A DNA stretch of 64,000 bases, from positions 191,001 to 255,000 of the forward strand of contig JACEFZ010004245.1 of NCBI GenBank assembly GCA_014155875.1. Direction: 5' to 3'. Both the position numbers and the translations under genes were made by a program. How positions within the stretch are numbered: the stretch's first letter is position 1; each line of letters opens with the position of its first letter. The stretch is from Cepaea nemoralis. Taxonomy: Eukaryota > Mollusca > Gastropoda > Stylommatophora > Helicidae. Of the stretch, positions 1 through 10,469 are shown piece by piece. The notes below the pieces were generated by a model that was given only the letters and a program-made list of their open reading frames with translations, ran no database searches and was not told the DNA's origin.

Positions 1-195
1 TCCTTTACCTTCCTTACAACTTTCTCTAGAGAAGATTGAAGAGTAGCGGCGAAAGTGCATCACCCTATTTCAAGCCAGATGTTATTTGGAAAGGGTCTGA
101 TTTCCTGCCTTTATATGTTACTATATTATAAGTATCTCTCATGCATAGTCTGGTCATGTTGATTAATTTCCTTGGTATTCCAAATTCCTGCACTG
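1..195 (-). mobile_element. LINE reverse transcriptase fragment
   Basis: On the minus strand this reads as part of an RT palm. It starts with FGIPRKLINMTRLCM, continues with DTYNIVTY, and reaches SGLK-stop-GDALSPLLFN, the usual SGxxQGDxLSPxLF box with its Q codon changed to a stop. Further stops follow towards position 1. The same peptide stretch occurs at about 56.82-56.96 kb, so both are copies of one LINE family. The fragment is cut by the window edge on one side and ends abruptly at a different repeat near 195. Confidence 0.8.
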
Positions 196-1540
196 GAATG
201 GTAATCACATCATTAATAATTCAGAATGGTTACATTTAAACATTTATTTTGATGAATTCTGCGTTTACCACTTTTCTGCTAAAGAGTGCGTTTATATGTT
301 GTGAATGATTTATTATGTATTTTAAATGAGACGATATTTTTAGAGACTCTTTGTATCGTTTGCAAAGGAAGGTTCATTGCATACTCTTTTGGTCTTCTGA
401 ATTCCGCAGCATTTAGAGACTGGGGTGGATTATCTTTTCGAAGACAAGGAGGGAGCTCCAGAAGATAGTAAAATAACGTCTTGCAATGGTTTAGATGAGG
501 GTCACATGCCCCAAAAGGGAAGAAGTGAGGGTGGGGTTGGGGGATAAAGGGTAGAAGCAGAAAAGAAGAGAAAACATGTTGTATTTGAAAATGACATGAT
601 GACTAGAGATGTCTCCTTTTGTGTAGGAATGCAAATGTCACATGCTTAATCTTATCTGATAAGGGACATATTATATGGTGTAGTCACATACTGTCTGTTT
701 ATAATTCATTTTGTCTAGAAATGCACTTCTTGTAAAGAAGTCTTATACAGAGTCTAAATATATCGGATTTGCATTCACGAATGATACTCTCGTATGGGAA
801 TATAGCATTGTACCATAATGATTCTAATATATAGAAATAACACATGCTTTTCAGAAGTATGTCATTGTCTCTTGAAATGCACATGATGTAAAGGAATACG
901 AAAGGTAATCAAGATATATCTCATTGTTTTTTTAAGAATAATGTAAATGCATGCCAAATGGGGTCAGAATATGTCACATCTTGTCTAGGAATATACATTC
1001 TGTATTATAGTATAACATGCTGTCTATGAATGCACATTTTGTATGTATAAGAATATCACATGTTGCCTATATTTTGCTTTGTTTAAATGTACATATTCTT
1101 GATACTAATAGCATATGTTGTCTATGAATGCATACGTTGTATTATAGTAATACATCTTGTCTAAGAGTGCACATGTTGTATAGGAATATGACATGTAGTC
1201 TAGACATATCTGTCTGTCCAGGAATACACTTGTGTATTGGAATGTCAGCGCTGTCTAGATATATCTGATTTCGTCAAGGATTACACACGCTATATGGAAA
1301 CACTCATGATGTCTACATAGAGCTCATGCATCTATGACATCACATTTACAAATAAATAAGAATATCAATTATCTGGGCATGTCTAATTGGGTCGTAGAAT
1401 ACATCTGTGTCGCATATTGTCGAGGCATGCAATATGCCGTCTACAAATGTTCCATGTCACGGAATAGCATATGTCTGGTGTCAACATTGTCCATGAATAT
1501 TATACTGGTAATGGTTTTTCTCTGTTGTGAAGAAATAAAG
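196..1540. repeat. TTGTCTA-rich interspersed repeat, copy A
   Basis: From GAATGGTAATCACATC at 196 onward this sequence matches the stretch beginning at 14084 at high identity for over 1.1 kb. The second half is an array of degenerate units of about 39 bp, alternating the motifs TCACATGTTGTCTA and GAATGCACATGTTGTAT. The array continues past the end of the shared part to about 1540. No open frame is conserved between the copies, so it looks non-coding. The family is not recognised. Confidence 0.75.
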
Positions 1541-2108
1541 GTATGACTTGAAGTCTGTGTGTGTTTGTCTCTTTGTGTGTGGGTTAAGCAATACACGTGA
1601 TGCAATCTTTATTGTCATCTGAACATTACATGCATAGAAAAAGCGAAGACATCACCCTCACTTTGCACCAACACTATGATCATGGCGGCATATCTAGGCA
1701 TATTCACATTGTCTCGCGGAACAATCTCAAACAGCGGAGATGTGATAACACATAGAATAACGACACACAATAATCTGTAGTTCGAGAAAACAGACCGGGT
1801 GAGCGTAAGATCAAGTGCAATTTGCATTGGCTCTGCCTTATTAAATGCCTCCTTGAATGGTGAGTGATGTGAAGGTCATGCACCTGTCTTTTCCGAAATG
1901 TTGAACGAGTTGTGGGTCTGCTCTGAAGCTGCTTTATGATGCATGTGCTTGTGGTAAAAGTGTCAGCTGCAATAATACATACTTTTGTTATTATTCGCAG
2001 TTATTTGACCAGTTATATCTTATTAATGATTATTTTCTAATGGGAAAATTTACCATTAATGCTGCTGGGTAAACGCGTGACGTCAGTATGCATTATCATG
2101 GCCATGTG
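1541..2108. other. No recognisable feature
   Basis: AT-rich unique-looking DNA with only short chance open frames. Nothing in it resembles a known gene or repeat that can be supported. Confidence 0.5.
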
Positions 2109-2133
2109 GTGTGTGTGTGTGTGTGTGTGTGGG

Positions 2134-2220
<87 letters not shown>
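2109..2220. repeat. (GT)n(TA)n microsatellite
   Basis: About 11 GT units are followed by an uninterrupted TA run of roughly 78 bp. It abuts the 3' end of a minus-strand LINE fragment at 2221, so it may have grown from the LINE tail or from its target site. Confidence 0.97.
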
Positions 2221-2340
2221 GCCATGCCGATAACCGTTGGCGGTCATGATTTGCCATCTCACTCGATCATCATTTATGTATACATGTATTCCTTGCCCAT
2301 TACCGTCTTGAGCCATTTCTTAGCTCCATGAATCACTCTT
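2221..2340 (-). mobile_element. LINE 3'-end fragment (C-terminal peptide)
   Basis: On the minus strand the sequence encodes DDRVRWQIMTANGYRHGT, the last residues of a LINE ORF whose family is also present at 7420-7945, where the end reads MTAHAYRHDT. It is followed directly on the minus strand by TA and CA microsatellite sequence. It is heavily 5' truncated. Confidence 0.7.
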
Positions 2341-2394
2341 TCATAACATTGTCCTAATAAATTGCATCTTTAAGTAAAACAAATAGATACAACC

Positions 2395-2760
2395 AGAGGT
2401 TGCCAAATCGGGACTATAGACTGGATGGGTTAGTACAGTCTAACCATATTTGGCGATTGCTTCCCTTGTTGCCAGATTTGTGTGATGGCGCGCATTGTCG
2501 TGAAGGAGAAGTAGCTCTACTTGATTCTTGTGCGGCCAACACTGCGAAAATATTGACTGATTTTATTTTTAGTGTCTTAACTTAAGCTACCGAATTGATT
2601 GGCATAACATCCACAACAATCACAACCTTCAATGTTCCTAAGTACAGTGATCATGAACTCTCCACATGAAGATGTTATCTTGAAATATTTTTCCTTCATG
2701 GTAATTGCGGATGATGCCACTTTATTGACTGTCTGTTTGTCCCATGTTCAAAATGATGTG
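2395..2760 (-). mobile_element. mariner transposase relic (D2-D3 region)
   Basis: Minus-strand frames contain LLLHDNARHHTNLATREA and, just after it, THPVYSPDL. These are the second and third catalytic-Asp regions of a Tc1/mariner D,D34D transposase (family form HDNARPHT and YSPDLAPSD). The reading is split over at least two frames with several stops, and the N-terminal DNA-binding part is absent. It is an old, dead copy. A poly(A) run at about 2788-2806 lies beyond it. Confidence 0.75.
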
Positions 2761-2901
2761 CTCATGTTTCGTCACGTGTAAGGATTTAAAAAAAAAAAAA
2801 AAAAAAACTTCTCTCTTCATATTGAATTTTTAATTTAAATCGTTCCAGATTAAACCCACAATCAGTACAATTCTATACAATAGCTGCCAATAAATTTTTT
2901 A

Positions 2902-3950
2902 TCATAGCAGATAGTTGGATTCTTTTAAAGCAGTAAACAGCCTCAACAGCCTCTCAACAGCTGGAAACAAACTGAACCATTTAGTTTTAGAGTGATAGAG
3001 TAGTTGCTGACAGTTAATGTTGACATAGTCACACAAATCTTTTACAGTTTCTGTTCTGACAGTGTATATAGAAAAGTAGTAGAATATCTTCACGACAATA
3101 TATTCACCGTCAGTCTGCATTAAATATGAGTCGTGTTGGATGCAGTTGTGCAGAACATGAGCAGAACATCCAACGCCTACAAATGACTTGCTCAAGGCTT
3201 CCTTCAAATGCAAGAACACATGTCTACTTTCTCTTCTGTTAATACCTCCAAAATTCATATTGGCATTGTCACCAACAAAAGTAACACATTTGGAGTACAA
3301 ATCATCTTTTTGGAGTGTTCTCAAAATATACTGTGATATAGTTTCTGAGGTTTCATTTGGTGTGTTGTCTAACTCGAGAATCTTAGTTTGGATTCCACCT
3401 GCTTTCAAGTCAAAGTACTGAACAACGATCGGAAATATTTTCTGCGAACCGTGATTGCTAGCATCTGTCGAAAGACGGAAACATGAAATACCACTTAAAG
3501 ATTTATCCAGTTCATCAACAGTTTGGGGGACAATACCTGGTTAATTATTGCTTCAGTCTGTGTTTTTGCACAAGCAATATTTTTATCAATTTCTGAATCG
3601 TCAAATAATGTGTGCATGCAACCAGCTTTGCAGGTCATCGAGTTGTAAGACTGATGATGACAAACTGTATGAAATGCCAAAGTTGCTTCAGCCGCATGCA
3701 CTTTCAGCAACACATTTGTGTACATAGGCTGAAAAAAAGACGTCAATGTGTTAGATGACACGGACACTTTGATTAGGCTTCTATGTCTCTCACTGTCAAC
3801 ATGGCTCTCCAGGTCAGTATTTCCTTTGTTCAAAACAATGTTTTCCCGTGATGAATTTGAATAACGAAGACACAAACAATAGATTGCACGATTTATTGCC
3901 TGGCATATTTCGCTGCATCTCGTCAGGTACATACTGCAGAAATCACACAA
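2902..3950 (-). pseudogene. hAT-type transposase relic (BED-like N-terminus plus core)
   Basis: The N-terminal part (3950 to about 3495) starts with CDFCSMYL and a His-rich stretch (ESHVDSERH), as in a BED-like finger. It goes on to TSFFQPMY, a block on AEATLAFHTVCHHQSYNS and TKTEAI-type sequence. After a break near 3495 the frame continues through SCFRLSTDASNHGSQ and GGIQTKILELDNTPNETSE to CVTFVGDNANMNFGG and VGCSAHVLHN, the catalytic-core region. This is the architecture of hAT transposases and of the hAT-derived zinc-finger proteins annotated in many invertebrates. The C-terminal dimerisation domain is missing and the two frames are not continuous, so it is a pseudogene. It could be a dead transposon or a dead domesticated gene. 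Confidence 0.72.
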
Positions 3951-4020
3951 CTTACGTGAATTAATTAGATAAATCCTTCAAACTGAAATATACACATGTT
4001 CGCACAGTAATGTCGATTGT

Positions 4021-4803
4021 CTACCACGGTAATTTTAAACTAACTAACATGTCTTTCTGCTTACACAAGGACTGCTTACGAAGGTTGATTAGTATAGCTT
4101 CAGCAAACTTTAACAATAGACTACTTTGTGTGTTGAACAACACACGGAAGGCACTGTCTCCTTCAACCACGTGACCACTCTCGAGCACGTGTCTCCCGAC
4201 CAATGAAGCCAGACTTTTCCGGTGTGTCGGCCTGCCTAGGCTACCATCTTCTGTGTGTAGTATCTTGTCCAACCAATTCGGAATATGTTCCGAAATCCTG
4301 CAATGTAACTGTCGCTCAGTTCTGCCTATGTAGATGGCCTCGTATCTGCATGTAAATTGGTAAATACAATTTGATTTGGCGTACATGAAGATGTCCGCCA
4401 GAATAGGTCCAAGTGGGCTCCCCATGGCCACTCCGTCAATTTGGCGATATGACTTGTTTAGAAAGTTGAATTGTATTTTGGCAGTACATAATTTTAATAG
4501 CCTGTCTAGAATAGCTGATGGTATGCCTAGTTTTAGTTGTCTCTAATGCGTTCACTTATTATATTCACGGTCTCATCTAATGGAACGTTGGTGAATAAAG
4601 AGGCAATATCCATGCATGCCATGTGTTTGTTGTTTATGTCCATAGTTTCCTTTGTTGGCAACGGAAAAGTAACTATCGCACATCGTATATTTTGCCTCAT
4701 TCTGTTTGCGTCCTTCAATGAAGCATGAAAACATATTTTTCATAGCGTTCGAGAATTTGCATTTTCTCTTTGTAGAAGCCATTTTCATAAACATAGAGGG
4801 CAA
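4021..4803 (-). mobile_element. Penelope-like retroelement relic, RT joined to GIY-YIG
   Basis: Minus-strand frames show RT motif A in the Penelope style (DIASLFTNVPLDETV, near 4570-4610) and then YRQIDGVAMGSPLGPILAD, the RT box B region. At FMYAKSNCIYQFTC the sequence passes straight into a GIY-YIG endonuclease: AIYIGRTERQLHCRISEH, ending in HVLESGH and INLRKQS. The YxDD box normally lying between is absent, so an internal deletion has fused RT to the endonuclease in frame. Other breaks lie between 4431 and 4533. Class identification is firm. The copy is dead. Confidence 0.85.
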
Positions 4804-4809
4804 AAATTA

Positions 4810-5760
4810 CAAATTTAAAAAAACAAACAAACACTTTTAAGTGGCGTCTCTGCTACCGGAACCGGAAATAACATTAAAAATTGTTACCATAGAGACTACA
4901 GCATTGGTAGTGTTTCCAAACAGAGTAACATTTAGATTCAAATTATACAAATAATTGGTGTTTCACATTTGGTATAAATTGAAAAATTAAATAAATATTA
5001 TTAAGCAATAGGTTTTAATAAAGAATGTAAACATACGGTAGAGTGTAGATACATTGTAACTTGTAACAACAATACATAAAAAATGATAAAATAAAATATT
5101 TAAAAAGCCGTACATTTTAAAGGTTTTTAGCTTTGCTTGCCAGACGAATGATATTAGGCTAAAAAGGAGGACATGTCCTCTCTTTGCCGGACGTCTAGCA
5201 ACCCTACACCTATGTAACATAGTTAGCTAATTAGTCATCAGATTATTCTCACCACATATCGAACAATTCACTCCGACAGTGCTCGGATCTCTTCATCGAT
5301 ATTTCAATCAATGTTAAGCTGGAGAAACCTGCTGTGGGTTGTTATGTGCTAGAACCATCAAATTGTGTAGACCTCAATACACTGAAGAATTGGTGATTAG
5401 TCTTGGGCTATCTTAGAGGACGATGAGTGCAGGCTTCGAAGCCATGTTCTACCTTGGTTCTGTCAATATCAATGTAGCCTCCTAGGAATCACACCAACGA
5501 GCTCGCATTTTCTCTTCTCGGTTCACGATAAAATAACGTTTCTGCAACTCCAAACCATCGATTATCTTTACCAGTAACTGTCAAATGAACCACGATTCAC
5601 ATATGTACATGTCCACGGGAAAAAAAAAATAATCTCAGTCATTGCAAGTTTACTATATTTGCTGGTCTTGTGCCATAGGCTCTAAATACTGTTTAACCAC
5701 AAGATTTCAAAGGCCGACCTTTGTGTCTGGCAACGTTTGAACAGTCGCAATTACAGCCGT
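4810..5760. other. No recognisable gene
   Basis: AT-rich sequence with short chance frames only. No conserved peptide, splice pattern or repeat structure could be supported here. Confidence 0.5.
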
Positions 5761-5762
5761 AT

Positions 5763-5840
5763 ATGAGTGTATGAGTGTGTGAGTGTGTGTGTGAGTGTGT
5801 GTGTGTATGTGTGTGTGTGTGTGTATGTGTGTGTGTGTTC
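5763..5840. repeat. (GT)n-rich microsatellite
   Basis: Runs of GAGTGTGTGTG and ATGTGTGTGTG ending near 5837. Simple-sequence DNA, imperfect. Confidence 0.9.
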
Positions 5841-6015
5841 GCGCGCATTTATAAGGGTATTTATGTACGCATATGATTGTAATATTTATATACGCACATT
5901 GGCAGCAACTCTTTCGTAAGTTATATTTTTAGGCTCTGCGTACAGAGCGAAATTTGTGAATAACACATTTATAGTGACAAAGTGACATGAATACGTCATT
6001 GGAAATTCCCGATGA

Positions 6016-7170
6016 TTGCATCATTTTCCTCAGAATCGATATAGCAGAGATACAAAAACACTAATACAAGCAGAAAGGTTTCTCAGCTTGCCAGGCCACC
6101 CTATGAAGAACCGATTTGAAAACTTGGCTATGGGGCGGTTGAAAAGAAGTAGTTTCATCCACCAGGCCAAACAACTCTGCAGAGAATCCATCGATCTTCC
6201 CACAGTTGGTATCCCCCTGACAACTATTCCAGAGCGAACCCCGTGGAAAGATGAACATAGAATATCGCTACAAATCCAGTCAAAAGTTAGAGGAATATTG
6301 GACAAGGAAGAACAGAACAGTGTACAGCGCAGAACAGCCACTCTCAGCTTCCTTGATGATGAATACCCACAGGAACTCTGGATCCGAGTCTACACAGATG
6401 GGTCAGCACAAAATGCTGTTCGAAATGGAGGAGCGGGAGTGTACATAGAATACCCAAATAATACTAGAGACACGGCCAGAATTCCAACAGGAAAGTACTG
6501 CCATAACTATGATGCTGAAATTGAGGCATTCAAGATAGCCACAGAGAAATTACAAAATACTATCCATGGTACACAACCTGCAGTGATATTGACAGATGCA
6601 AAATCCGTAATAGAGGCGCTCCTGTCTGGGAAATTGCCAGTTCTGCGGACACTACTTTCTGAACTTAGCAGTCAGCGTACGATCACCATACAGTGGATAC
6701 CATCCCACTGTGGAGTCCCCGGAAACGACAGAGCTGATCGATTGGCTAAGGAAGGAGCAAAAGAAGAACAACCTGATGTGCCTATTACTTACCACCAAAA
6801 GAAAAGAATGATCAAATCAATCAGAAAGCCACCAAACCTTACTCAAGACGACTACCACGTTATGGACAGACCAGAACAGGTCATTCTTCTGCGCCTCAGA
6901 ACAGGACACAATAGATTACGAAACCACTTGTATACAAAATTCAAGATTGGTGACTCAGCCATGTGCACATGTGGTTTGGCGTCGCAGACAGCAGAGCACA
7001 TACTCCAGGATTGCCCAAACTACTAACATATCCAGGCGAACCTTCTGGCCTAGAGAGACAACAGTGGAAGATAAACTCTATGGACCGCGGAATGAACTAA
7101 AAAAGACTGTTAGATTCATACAAGAGACGACATTGCAGTTGTAGACATGTTTCAAGCGAACGAAAGAAGA
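6016..7170 (+). mobile_element. LINE (I/Jockey-like) 3' half with RNase H
   Basis: A single open frame runs from about 6016 to 7026 (about 336 codons). Its C-terminal two-thirds is a complete-looking RNase H: YTDGSA (first catalytic Asp, residue ~127), DAEIEAF (Glu), LTDAKSV (Asp) and WIPSHCGVPGNDRAD (His and last Asp), ending near residue 245. Next comes the usual LINE C-terminus with a Cys/His cluster, AMCTCGLASQTAEHILQDC. About 140 bp of 3' UTR ends in GAAAGAAGAAG-type tail. An in-frame stop at 6013 and the lack of RT show 5' truncation. The same 3' UTR recurs at 10313-10465, and a deleted copy of the C-terminus lies on the minus strand at 42115-42245. The RNase H residues are all intact. 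Confidence 0.9.
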
Positions 7171-7264
7171 AGTAAGAAGATATAACAATAAGGGTAATGG
7201 GGTTGTTGTGCAACACTTTTTTATGTTTTGCTCATTATATTGTAGAATCTAACTGATTATTTAG

Positions 7265-7425
7265 TATGCCTATTTACATCAACATCAAAACCGCCTCGAC
7301 AGGAATTGGAACAGATGACCGCGGGGCAGACAGACACGTGTGGTGGCCACCGCGCTACCTAGGCTCTACGTGTAAATAGGTGACTACAAATTATATACTC
7401 TCCAAATCCATTAATTATGTGTCAT
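7265..7425. repeat. Short repeat with terminal inverted ends, SINE-like
   Basis: The segment is bounded by CCTATTTACATC near 7269 and ACGTGTAAATAGG near 7368-7380, which are inverted relative to each other. Read on the minus strand it has a weak tRNA-like look. The family is unknown and the call is tentative. Confidence 0.3.
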
Positions 7426-7945
7426 GCCGATAAGCGTGGGCAGTCATATTTTGCCATCTCATTCGATCACCAGAGTCGTGGATCAGCTCCGTGTTCCTGT
7501 CTCGACCATTCCACGTGGTTAAGCAATCCAGGTATTTACTACTCGGTCTTCCCCTTGATCTATTTTCCTTCAATCTTGCCGGTTGTCACCAAATTCTCCA
7601 AGTCATATCTTTTCATAACACGTCCAAAACATTTTGACTGTCTACGTCTAATTTCTCTAATCAGTTTACGATTTTGATTTGTTTTTTGAAGGACTTGTTC
7701 ATTGTTTTTTTTTTTTTTTTGTCTGTCCATGATATTCTTGGCATTCTCTTCGGAAACCACATTTCCACAGCCATCAGATGGTTTTCAGCTTGTTTGCTTA
7801 TTGTCCACGCTTCGCATCCATGCAAAAGTATTGGGTCTATAAAGAATCAAATGTTACGCATCCTTTGCAGGATTTTGCGATCAAGCCCTGGTTCATTTTA
7901 TAGGCTTTGCCATTGTGTTCTGAAATCAAAAATATGTGCCTGAGT
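7420..7945 (-). mobile_element. LINE RT thumb and C-terminal fragment
   Basis: Minus-strand frames read ILLHGCEAWTISKQAENH, MWFPKRMPRISWT, then REIRRRQSKCFGRVMKRYD and ENLVTTGKIEGK, ending with TAHAYRHDT near 7420. These are the standard thumb and post-RT motifs (LLYGxExWT, FGHVMRR) of APE-type LINEs. A run of T at 7707-7720 (poly-A on the coding strand) disrupts the frame. The family is the same as the 2221-2340 tail and as the 41-bp insert at 10893-10933. Confidence 0.85.
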
Positions 7946-8039
7946 GTTTGTAAATTAATGCATGTTTATATCCGTTTGTGTACATTATTGCATGTATGGG
8001 TTTCAGGTTACTTAGTCTTTGTTTTTGTTCGCATATCCT

Positions 8040-8275
8040 TTACAGGACATCGCTGTCAACATCAGCATCTGTCAGCTGATTGTTGATTTCTTGGCAAGAT
8101 TACGCTTAGTAGTTTGCAATTGCTTTCTGACCGACCGGCTCACATACCCCTAATTTACCGATGCGGAGAGAACCGCTACCATTTCTCGAGCAATGTCACG
8201 TTACTTACGAGAGAATATGAGATCACGGATAAAGTCGTGTAACCTCTAGACCAGGGAGCCCGGCTTACTTAGTCT
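8040..8275 (-). mobile_element. tRNA-derived SINE
   Basis: One of a family of about 230-bp SINEs in this window (others at 11680, 12795, 46676 and 46906). Read on the minus strand it begins with a tRNA-like head (GGTCTAGAGGTTAC, then a degraded B box), passes a central block around GGCAAACTACTGAGCGTAATCTTGCC in family form, and ends at CTGTAAAGGATATGC. In this copy the B box is decayed. Confidence 0.75.
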
Positions 8276-8848
8276 AGTTGTGCTGTAATAACGAGCTAAT
8301 CTTTTACGCGCTTTCACATTCGCTAACTAAGTTCTGTCGTAGAAAATAAATCATCGCGCAGTTTTCAGTTTCCGCCTGAAGGCTAAGTGTGGAGGGATGT
8401 CAGACAGAAGTATAGGCATGTTTACGTGAATGATAAGCAGTGTTTCGAGGAGTCGGAAGTGTGTTGTGACGCTTACTGTTTCACAGTGGTATATTATATG
8501 TATTTTGCAACTGCAAGAGTGTTTTCATGTTGCAGTAATAACTGAAAGTCACAGGCATGAGTGTTTATTTGACAGCTGGATATGCAAAATTAATTCTTTA
8601 AAGTATGTTTGGATTTTAGTAGAGTAGTAAACTTGGCTTTTCAAAAACCAGCGACATTGGACGGGTTGTCATTCCTTCCGATCTTCTCAAGTTGTCGAAT
8701 AACGTGCTTGTAACAGTATAGATATTAACATGTTGCTTGGATTGTGAATTGTTTGAAGACACTATCGGGAACTTTGTTCTGTTGATCTAAAAGTGTCGCT
8801 TCAAGGAAGCTGCGAATGTATGATCAGCTGCAGGTATAATCGCATTTT
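8276..8848. other. Region upstream of the BTB frame, no gene recognised
   Basis: No conserved coding sequence. It may hold the lost 5' end or promoter of the BTB-Kelch gene that follows, but no start codon in frame and no convincing promoter element can be pointed to. Confidence 0.4.
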
Positions 8849-8850
8849 AA

Positions 8851-9775
8851 ATACTAGATACTTCTCTAACGACAAGAAACTTGTGCAGTGGAAAGACAGA
8901 AAGTTCGCCGTTTTCTCCGGATATTGTATCTTGTTTGTTAAAGGGTTTGACAGATCATAAAGAAACTTCTGAATTTTCTGACGTACAGATAGTCATAGAC
9001 AACTGTGAGTTTCCATGTCACCGTGTTATTCTTGCTGCTTATTCTGGATATTTCAAAAATGCCTTTACTTCAGGGACGAAAGAAGATATTGAGAGAAAAG
9101 TAGTTCTTCCAGAAATCTCACGGGAAACATTTGCTGACATCCTTGACTGCTTGTACACAGGTCGAAATGTCATCAATGATAGCAACATTTTTTATGTCTG
9201 GCATGCAGCAAATCGGCTAGAGATACTCTCCTTGCTACAAGAATGTGAATTATTTGCTAAACACAAAATCAACACGCAAACCTGCCTGGCCATTTATCAA
9301 CACAGCAAGCTGTTGGATTCAAAGGATCTAATTTCGCTTTCATGGTCCTATATTGTTGACAATTTCGAATCTGTGAGAAGGTTAGAAGAATTTATGATGT
9401 TTACTGACGAGAAGATTGGTAAGCTCATTGCAAACCCTGATGTGAAGACACATTCAGAAGATCATGTTCTGGAGACAGTTATGGCATGGGTTGCTTACAA
9501 CCCAACTGATGTTGTTGATGAAAGATGTGAAACAGGTTCACACGGGTAACCGCGATACACCTGAGCAGGTTTGCAGTTTGAAGGCACGTTGTTAGAAGAT
9601 TGTCAGCATCAAGACGCTACGGTAACAGATGATCAAATGAGCAACCACGAGCCACAGACCAAATGTTCTAGCCGAGCTGATGCTCTTATAAATCTGCTGA
9701 AGCAAACGAGTGTGCCTTCTAAGTGGAAAATGTTTGATGGAAACTTTGGGCAAAGATAGCGTGCCATATTGTGAT
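8851..9775 (+). pseudogene. BTB-BACK part of a Kelch-like protein, decayed
   Basis: The frame encodes a BTB/POZ domain: FSDVQIVIDNCEFPCHRVIL, AAYSGYFKNAF, then LPEISRETFADILDCLYTG. A BACK domain follows with CLAIYQHSKLLDSKDLI and VLETVMAWVAYNP. BTB-BACK-Kelch proteins are usually substrate adaptors for Cullin-3 ubiquitin ligases, with about 570-600 residues. There is no in-frame ATG: the frame opens after a TAA at 8848. After residue ~215 it breaks (stop at 9547-9549). A shifted frame then carries HLSRFAV-like and ALINLLKQTSVPSKW sequence, before a stop at about 9757 and an assembly gap. The Kelch half is at 10470-11455. With several independent breaks it is a pseudogene. Confidence 0.85.
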
Positions 9776-9798
9776 TCACTATTGTCGTATATTTTGAA

Positions 9799-9821
9799 NN
9801 NNNNNNNNNNNNNNNNNNNNN
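9799..9821. other. Assembly gap (23 N)
   Basis: A run of undetermined bases inside the broken BTB-Kelch locus. Its short fixed length may not reflect the true gap size. Confidence 0.99.
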
Positions 9822-10312
9822 TGTCACAACTATCTTCATTGGCAGTATTAGCTCGTATTCCCAATTGAATATGAACGGACCAACTGGTCAACTCTAACAG
9901 TGTCTATCAATGACGCCGGACAAGCGATTCCTATTCTGTTTTAGTTTTATTTAGAATACAGTCTTCAACGATCCTTACAACATTCTCAAGGATTCAAATC
10001 ATCCATACTCGCATTCCCGTTGTACCTGTCGTTCTGCTCTAATAACTAAATACGAATTAGCATCAATCTTGCCATAATTACTTTGCACTCACCTAGGTTG
10101 ACTTGTATCCAATAACATTATCTGTGCAGCAGCTGTTTATCGGGCGATTCCCTATACTTCTTCTGAGTCGTTGGTTATCTTCAATAATGGCGCATCAGCC
10201 CTCTTTGCTCTTCATGTCCACCTCTTCAGTTATCAAATCGTGCCTCATTGTCCATATTCTCTTTGTTGGTTTTCTTTCAATATCTTCATATCTTCCTTCG
10301 TCCTGTAACCAA
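9822..10312. other. No recognisable feature
   Basis: Sequence separating the BACK and Kelch halves of the pseudogene. It contains no Kelch-like peptide and is probably inserted DNA. The insert cannot be classified. Confidence 0.45.
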
Positions 10313-10465
10313 CCATCCAGGCGAACCTTCTGGCCTAGTGAGACAACAGTGGAAGATAAACTCTATGGACCGCTGAATGAGCTAAAAAAGACTGTTAGAT
10401 TCATACTAGAGACGACATTGCAGTTGTAGACATGTTTCAAGCGAACGAAAGAAGAAGAAGAACAA
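10313..10465 (+). mobile_element. 5'-truncated LINE 3' UTR
   Basis: From ATCCAGGCGAACCTTCTGG to the GAAAGAAGAAGAAGAA tail this matches the 3' UTR of the LINE at 7027-7165 with only a few differences. The matching part starts just past the LINE stop codon, so the copy is almost only 3' UTR plus tail. It sits inside the Kelch pseudogene, immediately before coding sequence resumes at about 10470. Confidence 0.88.
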
Positions 10466-10469
10466 AGCA

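Noticed and set aside
2037..2331. Open frames rich in Tyr-Ile and Thr-His across 2.1-2.2 kb
   Set aside because: They are translations of the (GT)n(TA)n microsatellite on both strands; no real protein signal.
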